Below, piece by piece: positions 17,269 through 25,897 of a DNA stretch of 64,000 bases. The notes beneath the pieces were generated by a model, which was given only the letters and a program-made list of their open reading frames with translations, did no database searches and was not told the DNA's origin. Both the position numbers and the translations under genes were made by a program. The stretch's first letter is position 1; every line of letters begins with the position of its first letter. Source of the stretch: Paradevosia shaoguanensis (GTDB lineage Bacteria > Pseudomonadota > Alphaproteobacteria > Rhizobiales > Devosiaceae); the NCBI RefSeq assembly GCF_016801025.1, contig NZ_CP068983.1:434001-498000 (forward strand), written 5' to 3'.

Positions 17269-18483
17269 ATGACCGACGCCACAGCGGGCTCAATTCCCCG
17301 CAAGCCGCTCATCCAGTTGGATAGAGGCCCCGTCGCGGTCACCAGTGCGGCCCTGGTCGCAGGCACGCTGGTCATCGCGCAACTCGTGGACATCCGCCAG
17401 GCCGTGCTTTTCCTCGTCGGCGCCCTCATGGGCCTGACGCTCTACCATGCCTCGTTCGGGTTTACCGGTGGCTGGCGGCGTCTAGTCGTTGAGAAGCGCG
17501 GTAACGCCATGCGCGCGCAGATGCTCATGATCGGCGTTGCTGCACTCGTCTTCATTCCGCTGCTCACGCTGGGCAATCCCTTCGGCCAGCCGCTCGCCGG
17601 TGCGACGGCGCCGGTGGGCGTCTCGGTACTCGTCGGCGCGGCGATCTTCGGGCTGGGCATGCAGCTCGGCGGCGGGTGCGGCTCGGGCACGCTCTTCACG
17701 GTCGGTGGCGGCTCGTCGCGTATGCTCGTCACGCTGCTGTTCTTCATCGTTGGCGCGGTGTTGGGCACCGCCCACCTCCCCTGGTGGCTGACCCAGCCGT
17801 CGCTGCCGGCCATCAGCCTCGGCGCCAATCTTGGCGTGCCGCTGGCGCTCCTCGTCACCTTTGGCGGTCTTGCCGCGGTGGCATGGGTCACGGTTCTTGT
17901 CGAGAAGCGCGCCCATGGCTCGCTTGAGAAACCCAAGGCACCCTCGACCACGGGGCTCCAGCGCCTGTTGCGCGGCCCCTGGCCCCTGGTCGGAGCCGGC
18001 CTGCTTCTCGCGCTCCTCAACATCGCAACGCTCCTCATTGCCGGCCATCCATGGTCGATCACCTATGGTTTCGGCCTCTGGGGCGCCAAGGTCGCACAGG
18101 CTATCGGCGTGCCGGTGGCTTCCTGGGAATTCTGGACGTGGCCGGCGCAGGCCAAGGCTCTGCAGGCTAGCGTGCTCGAAGACGTCACCTCGGTGATGGA
18201 TTTCGGCATCATCCTCGGCGCCGCGCTTGCGGCCGGGCTCGCCGGCAAGTTTGCCCCGCGCGTAGCCGTGCCGTTCCTTTCCCTGCTTGCCGCCGCCATT
18301 GGTGGCGTGCTCATGGGCTACGGGGCTCGGCTCTCTTTCGGCTGCAATATCGGCGCGCTGTTCAGCGGCATCGCCTCTGGCAGCGTCCATGGCTGGCTCT
18401 GGTTCGCCGCCGCCTTCGTGGGCAGCCTTCTGGGCATCTACCTGCGCCCGGTCTTCGGTATGGATGGGTTCAAGTCCAAATGA
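17269..18483 (+). CDS. Full-length YeeE/YedE (TsuA-like) thiosulfate transporter
   Basis: Inner-membrane transporter of 404 residues. Both halves carry the conserved Cys signatures: MQLGGGCGSGTLFTVGGG near residue 135 and RLSFGCNIGALFSGIASGS near 357. In TsuA such cysteines line the path by which thiosulfate crosses the membrane. It contrasts with the split YeeE pair at 13645-14516 encoded 3 kb away. It follows the exported rhodanese gene by 84 bases and its stop overlaps the next start by four bases (ATGA), so uptake may be coupled to the exported sulfur proteins. Confidence 0.92.
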   Translation: MTDATAGSIPRKPLIQLDRGPVAVTSAALVAGTLVIAQLVDIRQAVLFLVGALMGLTLYHASFGFTGGWRRLVVEKRGNAMRAQMLMIGVAALVFIPLLTLGNPFGQPLAGATAPVGVSVLVGAAIFGLGMQLGGGCGSGTLFTVGGGSSRMLVTLLFFIVGAVLGTAHLPWWLTQPSLPAISLGANLGVPLALLVTFGGLAAVAWVTVLVEKRAHGSLEKPKAPSTTGLQRLLRGPWPLVGAGLLLALLNIATLLIAGHPWSITYGFGLWGAKVAQAIGVPVASWEFWTWPAQAKALQASVLEDVTSVMDFGIILGAALAAGLAGKFAPRVAVPFLSLLAAAIGGVLMGYGARLSFGCNIGALFSGIASGSVHGWLWFAAAFVGSLLGIYLRPVFGMDGFKSK

Positions 18484-18782
18484 GTGCACGCAACACGCTT
18501 CTCTTCGGCGGCGTCTTCCTCGTCGCCACCGCCGCTGTGGCGGCCGACCACGTAGCGGCGACCGCCCGTGCGCCGGTGCCTGCCGCCGCTGCTGCAGCCA
18601 ATCCATGCGCTGCCGGCAATCCTTGTGCCGCGTCCAGCCCATGCGCGGCATCTTCCCCCTGTGCTGCAGCATCGCCCTGCTCAGCCGCAGCTCCGGCGAC
18701 CGTCGCAGCGCCTTGCGCTGCCGCCGCTCCCGCTGCGGCCCCTTGCGCGGCGGCCAATCCGTGCGCCGCCGGGGCACAATGA
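18480..18782 (+). CDS. Small exported Pro-Cys repeat protein, unknown function
   Basis: Protein of 100 residues. Residues 1-22 form a Sec signal (NTLLFGGVFLVATAAVA-AD). The mature part is almost only Ala, Pro, Ser, Asn, Gly and eight Cys, each preceded by Pro: Cys43, 49, 55, 61, 67, 79, 89 and 95. The first five are exactly six residues apart in units of the form N/S-P-C-A-A-x. There is no aromatic core, so it is probably extended rather than globular. It overlaps the TsuA-like gene (ATGA at 18480) and the next gene (ATGA at 18779), which argues strongly that it is translated. In this context it could be a periplasmic sulfane-sulfur carrier, thiol buffer or metal (Cu/Zn) binder. I do not recognise a named family. 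Confidence 0.82.
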   Translation: MSARNTLLFGGVFLVATAAVAADHVAATARAPVPAAAAAANPCAAGNPCAASSPCAASSPCAAASPCSAAAPATVAAPCAAAAPAAAPCAAANPCAAGAQ

Positions 18783-19363
18783 TGGACGACGAGCGCAGCC
18801 GCGCCCTGCAGGAAGCTCTGTTCTGCGAGAGCGTTCTCGCCAAGTCCGGCGAGAACGTCCTTTCGGAAACGCTGCGCGGTGCGCCGGTTACTGCCTGGTC
18901 CCACTACCCGGCGGGCGATATCTTCGACCCCGACACCGGCGCCCAATGGTATTATCACTGCCATGTTCCACCGGCCGACGAAACTGAGCACGGGCACTTC
19001 CACTGCTTCGTCCGCCCCGATGGCCCCAAGGGGCCGGTGCACCATCTGATCGCCGTTGGCGTGGATCCCTTCGGACGCCTCCACCGTCTCTTTACCGTCA
19101 ACCAATGGGTCGTTGGCGATACCTGGCTGGACGCGGAGGCGACCATCGCTCTGCTGCCCCGCTTCGATGTGCATTTCTCCAAGCCGTCCTACCTCGTCAA
19201 CCGCTGGCTGACGGCGGTCGTTCGCCACTTCCAGCCCGAGATTGAAACGCTCATCCGGGAGCGCGATGCAGTACTCGCCGGTCACATCGCGCCCCAAGGC
19301 GTAGCCGTGCGGGAAGATCGCCAACTCGAAGTCACCTCCTCCCTCCCCGCCAGCCTGGGCTAG
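18779..19363 (+). CDS. His/Cys-rich conserved protein (possibly DUF6969)
   Basis: Soluble protein of 194 residues with no signal peptide. The central segment WSHYPAGDIFDPDTGAQWYYHCHVPP, followed by DETEHGHFHCFVRPDG (about residues 40-80), contains a cluster of His and Cys that looks like a metal site. The rest is mixed alpha/beta, with LFTVNQWVVGDTW and a helical C-terminus containing RHFQPEIETLIRERDAVL. I associate it tentatively with DUF6969; function unknown. It starts at 18779, overlapping the Cys-repeat gene by four bases, and is the last gene of the operon begun at 16264. A role in handling the product of the upstream exported proteins is inferred only from position. Confidence 0.8.
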   Translation: MMDDERSRALQEALFCESVLAKSGENVLSETLRGAPVTAWSHYPAGDIFDPDTGAQWYYHCHVPPADETEHGHFHCFVRPDGPKGPVHHLIAVGVDPFGRLHRLFTVNQWVVGDTWLDAEATIALLPRFDVHFSKPSYLVNRWLTAVVRHFQPEIETLIRERDAVLAGHIAPQGVAVREDRQLEVTSSLPASLG

Positions 19364-19461
19364 CGTATCGCAGCGTTTGTTCTTTATTTGTTCTCATTTC
19401 CGAGCTATCCCTAACGGGACGTTACCGAGGCGACGATTCGCTTTCGGAAAGGAGAATTCAA

Positions 19462-20610
19462 ATGGCGCTCTATCAGGCTCCATCCTTCGATGCGCTCGAG
19501 AAGCTGGCCAAGACGCGAGACGCCGACCTCGTCAACCGGCAGTTGGTCGATCCCGGCCAGAACCGCGGGCGCGGCGCGCAGAGCAACGTCGTCGGCCGCT
19601 TCGAAAAGCACACGCGTGAGACGTTCGATGACGGCTGGGACAATGTCGACCCACTGCCGATCTTCGAGACTATTGAGCATATCGAGCGCGCCAAGACGGT
19701 CATTGCGCGCAACGAAAGCCCCGATATCGGCTTCGACCGCTCGATCAATCCCTATCGCGGCTGCGAACATGGCTGCATCTACTGCTTCGCGCGGCAGACG
19801 CATGCCTATCTCGGCCATTCGGCAGGCCTCGATTTCGAGCGCGATATCTATGTGAAGGTGAACGCCGCCGAGGCGCTGCGGGCGGAGCTTTCAAGCCCGC
19901 GCTACAAGGTCAAGCCGATCGCGATCGGCACCAATACCGACCCGTACCAGCCCGCGGAGCGCAAGCACAAGATCATGCGCTCGATACTCGAAGTGCTGCT
20001 CGAAACCCGCCATCCGGTGACGATAACGACCAAGTCGGCGCTGATCGTGCGCGACCTCGATATTCTTACCGAACTTGCCCGGCTGAACCTGGTGCGCGTG
20101 GCACTCTCCGTGACTACGCTCGATCACAAGCTTGCCCGCAAGATGGAGCCGCGCGCCTCCACGCCTTCCAAGCGGCTCGAAGCCATCCGGCTGCTCTCGG
20201 AAGCGGGCGTGCCTACCGCCATCATGGCCGCACCGATGATCCCGGCCATCAACGACATGGAGCTCGAACGCATCCTCGATGCCGGCGCGGCACAAGGCGC
20301 CAAGGGCGCCGGGATGATCCTGGTGCGTCTTCCGGGCGAAGTTCGTGATCTCTTCCGAGAATGGCTGCTGCGCCACTTCCCCGATCGCGTCCGTCACGTT
20401 CTCAGTCTCGTCCGCGATGTTCGCGATGGCCGGGACAACGATCCGCGTTGGGGCACGCGCTTTACCGGCGAAGGTCCTTATGCCGTGCTTCTCCGCCAAC
20501 GCTACGAAAAGGCGGTCGAACGCTACGGCCTCAACCAGAAGGTCCCGCCGCTGCGGAACGATCTTTTCGCTCCCGCAAAGCCCGAAGACAATCAGCTTTC
20601 GCTGTTTTGA
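19462..20610 (+). CDS. PA0069-family radical SAM protein
   Basis: Cytosolic radical SAM enzyme of 382 residues. The 4Fe-4S binding motif is in NPYRGCEHGCIYCFARQTHAYL (Cys-x3-Cys-x2-Cys) near residue 97. This family (also related to SplB-like proteins) has no established substrate. A strong AAGGAG lies upstream of the ATG. It follows the sulfur operon by about 100 bases, without an obvious terminator, but does not look functionally linked. C-terminus (DNQLSLF) is complete. Confidence 0.92.
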   Translation: MALYQAPSFDALEKLAKTRDADLVNRQLVDPGQNRGRGAQSNVVGRFEKHTRETFDDGWDNVDPLPIFETIEHIERAKTVIARNESPDIGFDRSINPYRGCEHGCIYCFARQTHAYLGHSAGLDFERDIYVKVNAAEALRAELSSPRYKVKPIAIGTNTDPYQPAERKHKIMRSILEVLLETRHPVTITTKSALIVRDLDILTELARLNLVRVALSVTTLDHKLARKMEPRASTPSKRLEAIRLLSEAGVPTAIMAAPMIPAINDMELERILDAGAAQGAKGAGMILVRLPGEVRDLFREWLLRHFPDRVRHVLSLVRDVRDGRDNDPRWGTRFTGEGPYAVLLRQRYEKAVERYGLNQKVPPLRNDLFAPAKPEDNQLSLF

Positions 20611-20644
20611 CTGTGGCAAAGGCGGCTTGGTTCTCTCCGCTGCA

Positions 20645-20675
20645 CTCCCCGGCCAAGAGCCGGGGCCCGCGGATG
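20645..20675. repeat. Partial copy of intergenic repeat family A
   Basis: CTCCCCGGCCAAGAGCCGGGGCCCGCGG-like segment matches the left half of the repeat seen in full at 42157-42241 and 62067-62150. The right half is degenerate. Confidence 0.6.
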
Positions 20676-20737
20676 CCGAGTGGGCGTGTGACCGCGGTCC
20701 CATTCCCCCGCGCCGCAAAACCGGTTAGTCCTGTGCC

Positions 20738-21100
20738 ATGCGCACAGATCACATCAACGGCCTCAAGATACTGTTCTATCCTGCCGAAGGCGCGCTGCTC
20801 GGCTCGTCTGCCGATGCGCTCGACGTGATCGGCGCGACCTACGGCCAGGAAATTGACGTGATCGCCATCCCCGCGACGCGGTTCGATCCAGATTTCTTCC
20901 GCCTGCGTACTGGCCTCGCGGGCGAGTTCATTCAGAAGATGCAGAACTACTGGCTGCGGCTGGTCATAGTCGGCAACGTCTCGCAGCAGATGGCGGCGAG
21001 CGATGCGTTGCGGGATTTCGTCTACGAGACCAACAAAGTCGGCCGACACCTTTTCGTCACCGACGAAGCTGATCTCGCGGCCCGGCTGAAACCTCTCTGA
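20738..21100 (+). CDS. DUF4180 domain protein
   Basis: Small cytosolic protein of 120 residues. The motifs LKILFYPAEGALLGSSADALDVIGATYGQ and FFRLRTGLAGEFIQKMQNYWLRLVIVGN match DUF4180, a family without known function that often follows or sits near regulators. It starts 127 bases after the radical SAM gene and its last base abuts the end of the convergent smc gene. Confidence 0.88.
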   Translation: MRTDHINGLKILFYPAEGALLGSSADALDVIGATYGQEIDVIAIPATRFDPDFFRLRTGLAGEFIQKMQNYWLRLVIVGNVSQQMAASDALRDFVYETNKVGRHLFVTDEADLAARLKPL

Positions 21101-24100
21101 TCAGACAGCTTCGAGGAACGATTCAGCGGTCTTGAGATCGACCGAAACGAGCTGGCTCACGCCGCGCTCAGCCATGGTCACCCCGAAGAGGCGGTCCATC
21201 CGACTCATGGTGATCGGGTTGTGGGTGATGGTGAGGAAGCGTGTGTCGGTGCGCTGGCGCATCGATTCCAGCAGATTGCAGAACCGTTCGACGTTGGCAT
21301 CGTCGAGCGGCGCGTCCACCTCATCGAGCACGCAGATCGGCGCGGGGTTGGTGAGGAACACCGCAAAGATCAGTGACATAGCCGTCAACGCCTGCTCGCC
21401 GCCCGAGAGCAGTGTCATGGTCTGGGGCTTCTTGCCCGGAGGCCGGGCGATGATTTCCAGCCCCGCCTCGAGCGGATCGTCACTCTCGACGAATTTGAGC
21501 TCCGCCGTGCCGCCGCCAAAAAGCGAGGTGAAAAGTTCCTGGAAATGCGCGTTGACCTTGTCGAAGGCCTCGCTCAGTCGATGCCGGCCTTCGCGATTGA
21601 GGCTCTGGATGCCGGCGCGCAACTTGGCGATGGCCTCGATCAGGTCGTCGCGATCCTTGACCATCGCCTCGAGTTTTACGCGCACCTCTTCGGCTTCGCG
21701 TTCTGCGGTAAGGTTCACCCCACCCAGCCGCTCACGCTCGGCCTTGAGCCGTTCGAGTTTCTGTTCCGTCGCCTGCTCGTTGGGCAGGGCCTCTTCCGGG
21801 CGAATACCGGCGGCCTCGGCTGTCCGGCTGGCCTCGATACCGAGATTCTCGCGCACCAATTGCTCGATCTGGTGGCGCTGGGCGATGAAGCCCTTGAGGC
21901 GCTCTTCAACGCGCGCCAGGTTTTCGCGCGCGGCCGACATCGCTTCCGCCGCGGCGCGCAGGATCTTGTCCGCTTCGCGATAACCGGTTTGCGCTTGAGC
22001 CAGCGTGTCGGAAGCTGCCTTGTGCGTGAGCTGCGCGTCCGCGATCTGGTCGTCGAGTTCGACCCGCCGTGCTTCGAAGCTCTCGGGCGTGGCGTCCATC
22101 GTCGAGAGCTGAGCCTGCACTTCACCAGCGCGCGTTTTGAGCGTGGTCAATTGCGCGACCGCGCCGTCACGTCGGCGCTGCCAGCTCGCCCGGTCGTTGC
22201 CGATCTGGGTCAAGCGCGCGGCACGCATGCGGGCCGATGTTTCGAACGAGCCCAGCTTGAGCCGCGCTTGTTCCGCGCGCTCGCGCGCCTCGAACAAGAT
22301 GGCCTGCCGCTCTTCGGCCAGTGCCGCAGCCTCACCCTCATCGCCCGCGTCTTCGAGAACGGACTCTGTTTCCTCACGGAAGGCCTCGGCCTCGGCAAGG
22401 CTCGAATCGAGGCGCGAACGGGTCTCCGCCAGCGCGGTCTGGCGGGTCGTCAGATCGCCGATGGCCTTGGCAGCGCGCTCGACACCTACCTGTGCATTGG
22501 CGATCTCGCGCTGCGCGGCGCGCCAGTGTTCGTGCTTTTCGCGTTCGGCGCCACGCGCGGACTCGAGCGCGGCAGCCAGGGCCTCGACATCACGCCGCCA
22601 GGCGTTGCGTTCGCCGCGCATGCGCAAGATTTCGGCATCCAGCTCAGCCAGTCGGTTGCGTTGCGCCAGGCGCTGCGCGGCGGCGCTCGGAGCATCTGCC
22701 GCAGCGACATAGCCATCCCAGCGCCAGAGGTCGCCCTCAAGCGTCACCAGCCTCTGCCCGGATTTGAGGGCATGCATCAGCCCTGGCCCATCGGCCTTGT
22801 CGACAAGGCCAATCTGGTCCAGCCGACGCTTGAGTACGGCACTGCCCGAGACATAGCGCGACAGCGGCTCGGCCCCTTGCGGCAACGCCGGGTCTCCGTC
22901 CCCGTCCATCGGCCCGCCCCAGTGCATCGGCGCACCGGCGTCGGACGAGGCTTCAAGGTCATCGCCGAGCGAGGCACCTAGCGCCGTTTCGTAACCGGCC
23001 TCCACATCGAGTTGATCGACAATGGCTGGCCAGAGGCTCGCGCCACCGGCATTGAGAATACGTGACAGCGTATCCGCCTCGCTTTCAAGGCGTCCCAAAG
23101 CCGTCTCGATCTCCGAGAGCTTCGGACGGGCAGTATCGAGGCTGGCCTGGGCGTGCTGGGTCTGCTCTTCGGCAGCGACAGCAGCGTCTTCGGCCTCACT
23201 GGCGCGCTCCTGGGCCGTCTCCAATTCCTGCCGACGCAGGGACAATGTCTCGTCCGCGTCTAGGCTGGCGGCAATACCAGCGGCCTCCCGGTCAATATCG
23301 GCAATCTGCTGGGTGAGCCGCGACACACGCTGGCGCGCCTCTTCGGCGCTACGCATGGCCTGGGTGCGGCGGGCTCGCAGCTGCGCCAGAGCTTCGGCGG
23401 CGGAACGCGCCTCCTGGTCAGCAGCCGCCACCGCCGCAGCAGCCTCCTCGGCTGCAGCTTTGGCTGCGTCATAGGCATCCTGTTCGCCAGCCACTTCGTC
23501 TTCCAGCCGAGCCAGCTCTTCGGCGTAACCCTCCAGCGTCTCCTCGCTTTCTGTCACGAGCTCGCGCTCACGGGCCCCGTCAGCGGCGAGTTGCTTGAGG
23601 CGGTCCTCAAGTTCGGCCCGGCGGGTATTGGCGCGGCGCGCCTCTTCGGCCAATTGCTCGGAGAGAATGGTCAAGCGCTGAAGCACCGCGCCAGTGGCAG
23701 CCTCGCGATCGCGCAGCGGCTGGAGCGCGGCGTCGGCGGCGTCCAGCGCCTTCTGCGCAGCGCGCTCGGCCGACATCGCGTCACCCAGCGCGACCACGAG
23801 CTTGCCCTGCTGTGCCTCGGTCTCCTTCTCGGCGACGCGCGCGGTGACCCAGCGCACGTGATAGAGCGCCGCCTCGGTCTTGCGGATATCGCCCGAAAGC
23901 GCGCGATAGCGAATGGCGAGGCGCGCCTGCTTCTTGAGCGTTTCGAGCTGCGTTTCGACCTGGGCGATCACGTCGTCCACACGCTCGAGATTCTGCTCCG
24001 CCCCGCGCAAACGCAGTTCCGCCTCGTGCCGCCGCGAATGCAGACCGGAAATGCCGGCGGCCTCTTCCAGCAGAGCGCGGCGCTGGGTCGGCTTTGCGGC

Positions 24101-24559
24101 GATCAGTTCGCCAATCTGGCCTTGTCGCACCAGGGCTGGGGAATGGGCGCCGGTAGAGGCATCGGCGAACAGCAATTGCACGTCGCGTGCACGCACTTCG
24201 CGGCCATTGACGCGATAGACCGAGCCGGCCTCGCGTTCGATGCGGCGCGTCACTTCGAGCATGTCGGCATTGTTGAGGGCAGCAGGCGCGGTGCGGTCGA
24301 CATTGTCGAGCACCAGCGTCACCTCGGCAGTGTTGCGCGCCGGGCGGTTGCCGGATCCGGAGAAGATCACGTCATCCATGCCGGAGGCGCGCATGGCCTT
24401 GTAGGAGCTTTCGCCCATGACCCAGCGCAGGGCTTCGACAAGATTGGACTTGCCGCAGCCATTGGGACCCACAACGCCAGTCAGACCGGGCTCCATCAGG
24501 AGCTCGGTCTGATCACAGAAGGATTTGAAGCCATGAAGCTTGAGGCGCGTGAACTTCAT
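21101..24559 (-). CDS. smc: Chromosome segregation protein SMC
   Basis: Chromosome condensation ATPase of 1152 residues. Walker A GPNGCGKSNLVEALRW is at about residues 32-47. Long coiled coils flank a hinge near residues 515-640 (PAIVDQLDVEAGYETALGASLGDDLEAS). The C-terminal head has the ABC signature TLLSGGEQALTAMSLIFA and Walker B ICVLDEVDAPLDDANV. Length and order are normal. It follows the DsbA-like gene by 24 bases on the same strand, an arrangement common in related bacteria. It works with ScpA/ScpB, which are not in this window. Confidence 0.97.
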   Translation of the reverse strand: MKFTRLKLHGFKSFCDQTELLMEPGLTGVVGPNGCGKSNLVEALRWVMGESSYKAMRASGMDDVIFSGSGNRPARNTAEVTLVLDNVDRTAPAALNNADMLEVTRRIEREAGSVYRVNGREVRARDVQLLFADASTGAHSPALVRQGQIGELIAAKPTQRRALLEEAAGISGLHSRRHEAELRLRGAEQNLERVDDVIAQVETQLETLKKQARLAIRYRALSGDIRKTEAALYHVRWVTARVAEKETEAQQGKLVVALGDAMSAERAAQKALDAADAALQPLRDREAATGAVLQRLTILSEQLAEEARRANTRRAELEDRLKQLAADGARERELVTESEETLEGYAEELARLEDEVAGEQDAYDAAKAAAEEAAAAVAAADQEARSAAEALAQLRARRTQAMRSAEEARQRVSRLTQQIADIDREAAGIAASLDADETLSLRRQELETAQERASEAEDAAVAAEEQTQHAQASLDTARPKLSEIETALGRLESEADTLSRILNAGGASLWPAIVDQLDVEAGYETALGASLGDDLEASSDAGAPMHWGGPMDGDGDPALPQGAEPLSRYVSGSAVLKRRLDQIGLVDKADGPGLMHALKSGQRLVTLEGDLWRWDGYVAAADAPSAAAQRLAQRNRLAELDAEILRMRGERNAWRRDVEALAAALESARGAEREKHEHWRAAQREIANAQVGVERAAKAIGDLTTRQTALAETRSRLDSSLAEAEAFREETESVLEDAGDEGEAAALAEERQAILFEARERAEQARLKLGSFETSARMRAARLTQIGNDRASWQRRRDGAVAQLTTLKTRAGEVQAQLSTMDATPESFEARRVELDDQIADAQLTHKAASDTLAQAQTGYREADKILRAAAEAMSAARENLARVEERLKGFIAQRHQIEQLVRENLGIEASRTAEAAGIRPEEALPNEQATEQKLERLKAERERLGGVNLTAEREAEEVRVKLEAMVKDRDDLIEAIAKLRAGIQSLNREGRHRLSEAFDKVNAHFQELFTSLFGGGTAELKFVESDDPLEAGLEIIARPPGKKPQTMTLLSGGEQALTAMSLIFAVFLTNPAPICVLDEVDAPLDDANVERFCNLLESMRQRTDTRFLTITHNPITMSRMDRLFGVTMAERGVSQLVSVDLKTAESFLEAV

Positions 24560-24583
24560 CGCGCCCCCATCCGGGAGGACGAA

Positions 24584-25228
24584 TTAAGTGAGCAGGGGAT
24601 CGATTTCCGCCGCCAACTGCTCAATTGTCTTGTCTCCGCTCAGCTTCTTGCCGTTGATATAGAAAGTCGGGGTGCCCTCGAGTTTGAACTCGTCGAGAGC
24701 CTGCTCACGCAGTGTCTCCATGCCCTTGAACAAATCCTGATTCGTCAAGGCCGCCTCGAAGCTTTCATCTGTAAAACCGAGCTGCTTGGCGATCACAAGA
24801 ATCGCATCGCGCGGCTTGTCGGACGTGGCCCAGGTGTCCTGGGTCTTGAAATAGGTCGACACAACGTTGTGGTACTGGTCTTCGCCAGCGGCCTCGGCGA
24901 GGAGGAAGACCACGGCGTCCAGCACGTTGCGGACGAAGGGGCGCAGGATGTAGCGCACCTTGCCGGTGTCGACATACTGCTTCATGAACTCGGGGAGCGT
25001 GTCGTTCGAGAAGACCGCGCAGTGCGGGCAGGTCGGCGACGCATATTCGATCACGGTGACCTTGGCGTCGGCAGGACCGAGCACCTTGTCGGGCAGGCCG
25101 TTCGGGGCCAGCAGCTTGGCCTGGTCGAACATCTCGCCGTCCGCTGCCTGGGCCGCACCGATACCGGTCACGCTCAGGGCTGATGCCGCGGCGGCAAGGA
25201 TCAGGGTCTCACGGCGGGTAAATTTCAC
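24584..25228 (-). CDS. DsbA/Com1-family thiol-disulfide protein
   Basis: Exported thioredoxin-fold oxidoreductase of 214 residues. The N-terminus MKFTRRETLILAAAASALSV, with cleavage near AAQAAD, is a signal peptide with a twin Arg. The redox motif is EYASPTCPHCAVFSND (CPHC, as in DsbA) and the cis-Pro region is EGTPTFYINGKKL. Family members oxidise cysteines in exported proteins. It precedes smc in the same direction and might oxidise several of the exported Cys proteins encoded in this window, but no direct link is shown. Confidence 0.92.
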   Translation of the reverse strand: MKFTRRETLILAAAASALSVTGIGAAQAADGEMFDQAKLLAPNGLPDKVLGPADAKVTVIEYASPTCPHCAVFSNDTLPEFMKQYVDTGKVRYILRPFVRNVLDAVVFLLAEAAGEDQYHNVVSTYFKTQDTWATSDKPRDAILVIAKQLGFTDESFEAALTNQDLFKGMETLREQALDEFKLEGTPTFYINGKKLSGDKTIEQLAAEIDPLLT

Positions 25229-25322
25229 TTTGTTTTCTCCGGTTCGAATTGCGCGACACTACACGGCAGCTTTCCGGCGGCAAGTGGGCACCACCATCAA
25301 CACGCAGTGAACAGTCCGTCTG

Positions 25323-25835
25323 CTAACGTCCACTCGATTTTGACTTGGCCATAATGCCGTGCCCGAGCTGGCGCAAGGCTTCCTTGAGGCCTTCGTCCTC
25401 AACGCTCTCGACGGCACCGCTGACCTCCATTCGCATGGCGTCTGTCACCTTGAGGCCAGTTTCGACCGGCTTGGCTGAATGTGGCCTGAACGGCTCAGCG
25501 GACAATCGCACCTGCCCCACCAGCAGATAACCGAAATAGCGATTCACCGAGGCCGCGATCTTGGCGCCCTCGTGGGCAAGCCCGAGCGCGTGTGAGGCTG
25601 CGCACCGCACATGCAGGGTAGCGCCTTCAGCGCTACGTTCGCCGCGCGGCCAGACGAGCTTGTCGGGCAATGCCACCTTGTCGTAGGGCGCCGGAGCCAT
25701 GGTCGACCAATAGGTGATGATGTCGCGGCTGGCGAATCCACGGCGCTTGAGCGCGGGGTCGAGCGCGCCCTTCAGCGCCTCGGCGACGCCGACTGAGCGA
25801 TTGAGCCGTTTATATTCCTTAGGCTTCTCGGCCAT
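25323..25835 (-). CDS. DUF721/DciA-like protein
   Basis: Cytosolic protein of 170 residues with the DUF721 pattern (IITYWSTMAP, then LPDKLVWPRGERSAEGATLHVRCAASHALGLAHEGAKIAASVNRYFGY). DUF721 includes DciA, the loader of the replicative helicase in bacteria that lack DnaC, which fits an alphaproteobacterium. It starts at 25835, divergent from mutY with about 60 bases between, a neighbourhood often seen in Hyphomicrobiales. Confidence 0.88.
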   Translation of the reverse strand: MAEKPKEYKRLNRSVGVAEALKGALDPALKRRGFASRDIITYWSTMAPAPYDKVALPDKLVWPRGERSAEGATLHVRCAASHALGLAHEGAKIAASVNRYFGYLLVGQVRLSAEPFRPHSAKPVETGLKVTDAMRMEVSGAVESVEDEGLKEALRQLGHGIMAKSKSSGR

Positions 25836-25897
25836 TGTGGACGTCAGGTTTCCGAATGCTTGCGCGGCGAGGCCGCTTGAGGTTTGTTGCCGCCATC

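Noticed and set aside
18470-19324. Minus-strand open frame with AAQG/AAHG repeats opposite the Cys-repeat gene
   Set aside because: The plus strand has signal peptide, coupled starts and stops and operon order; the minus frame has none of these.
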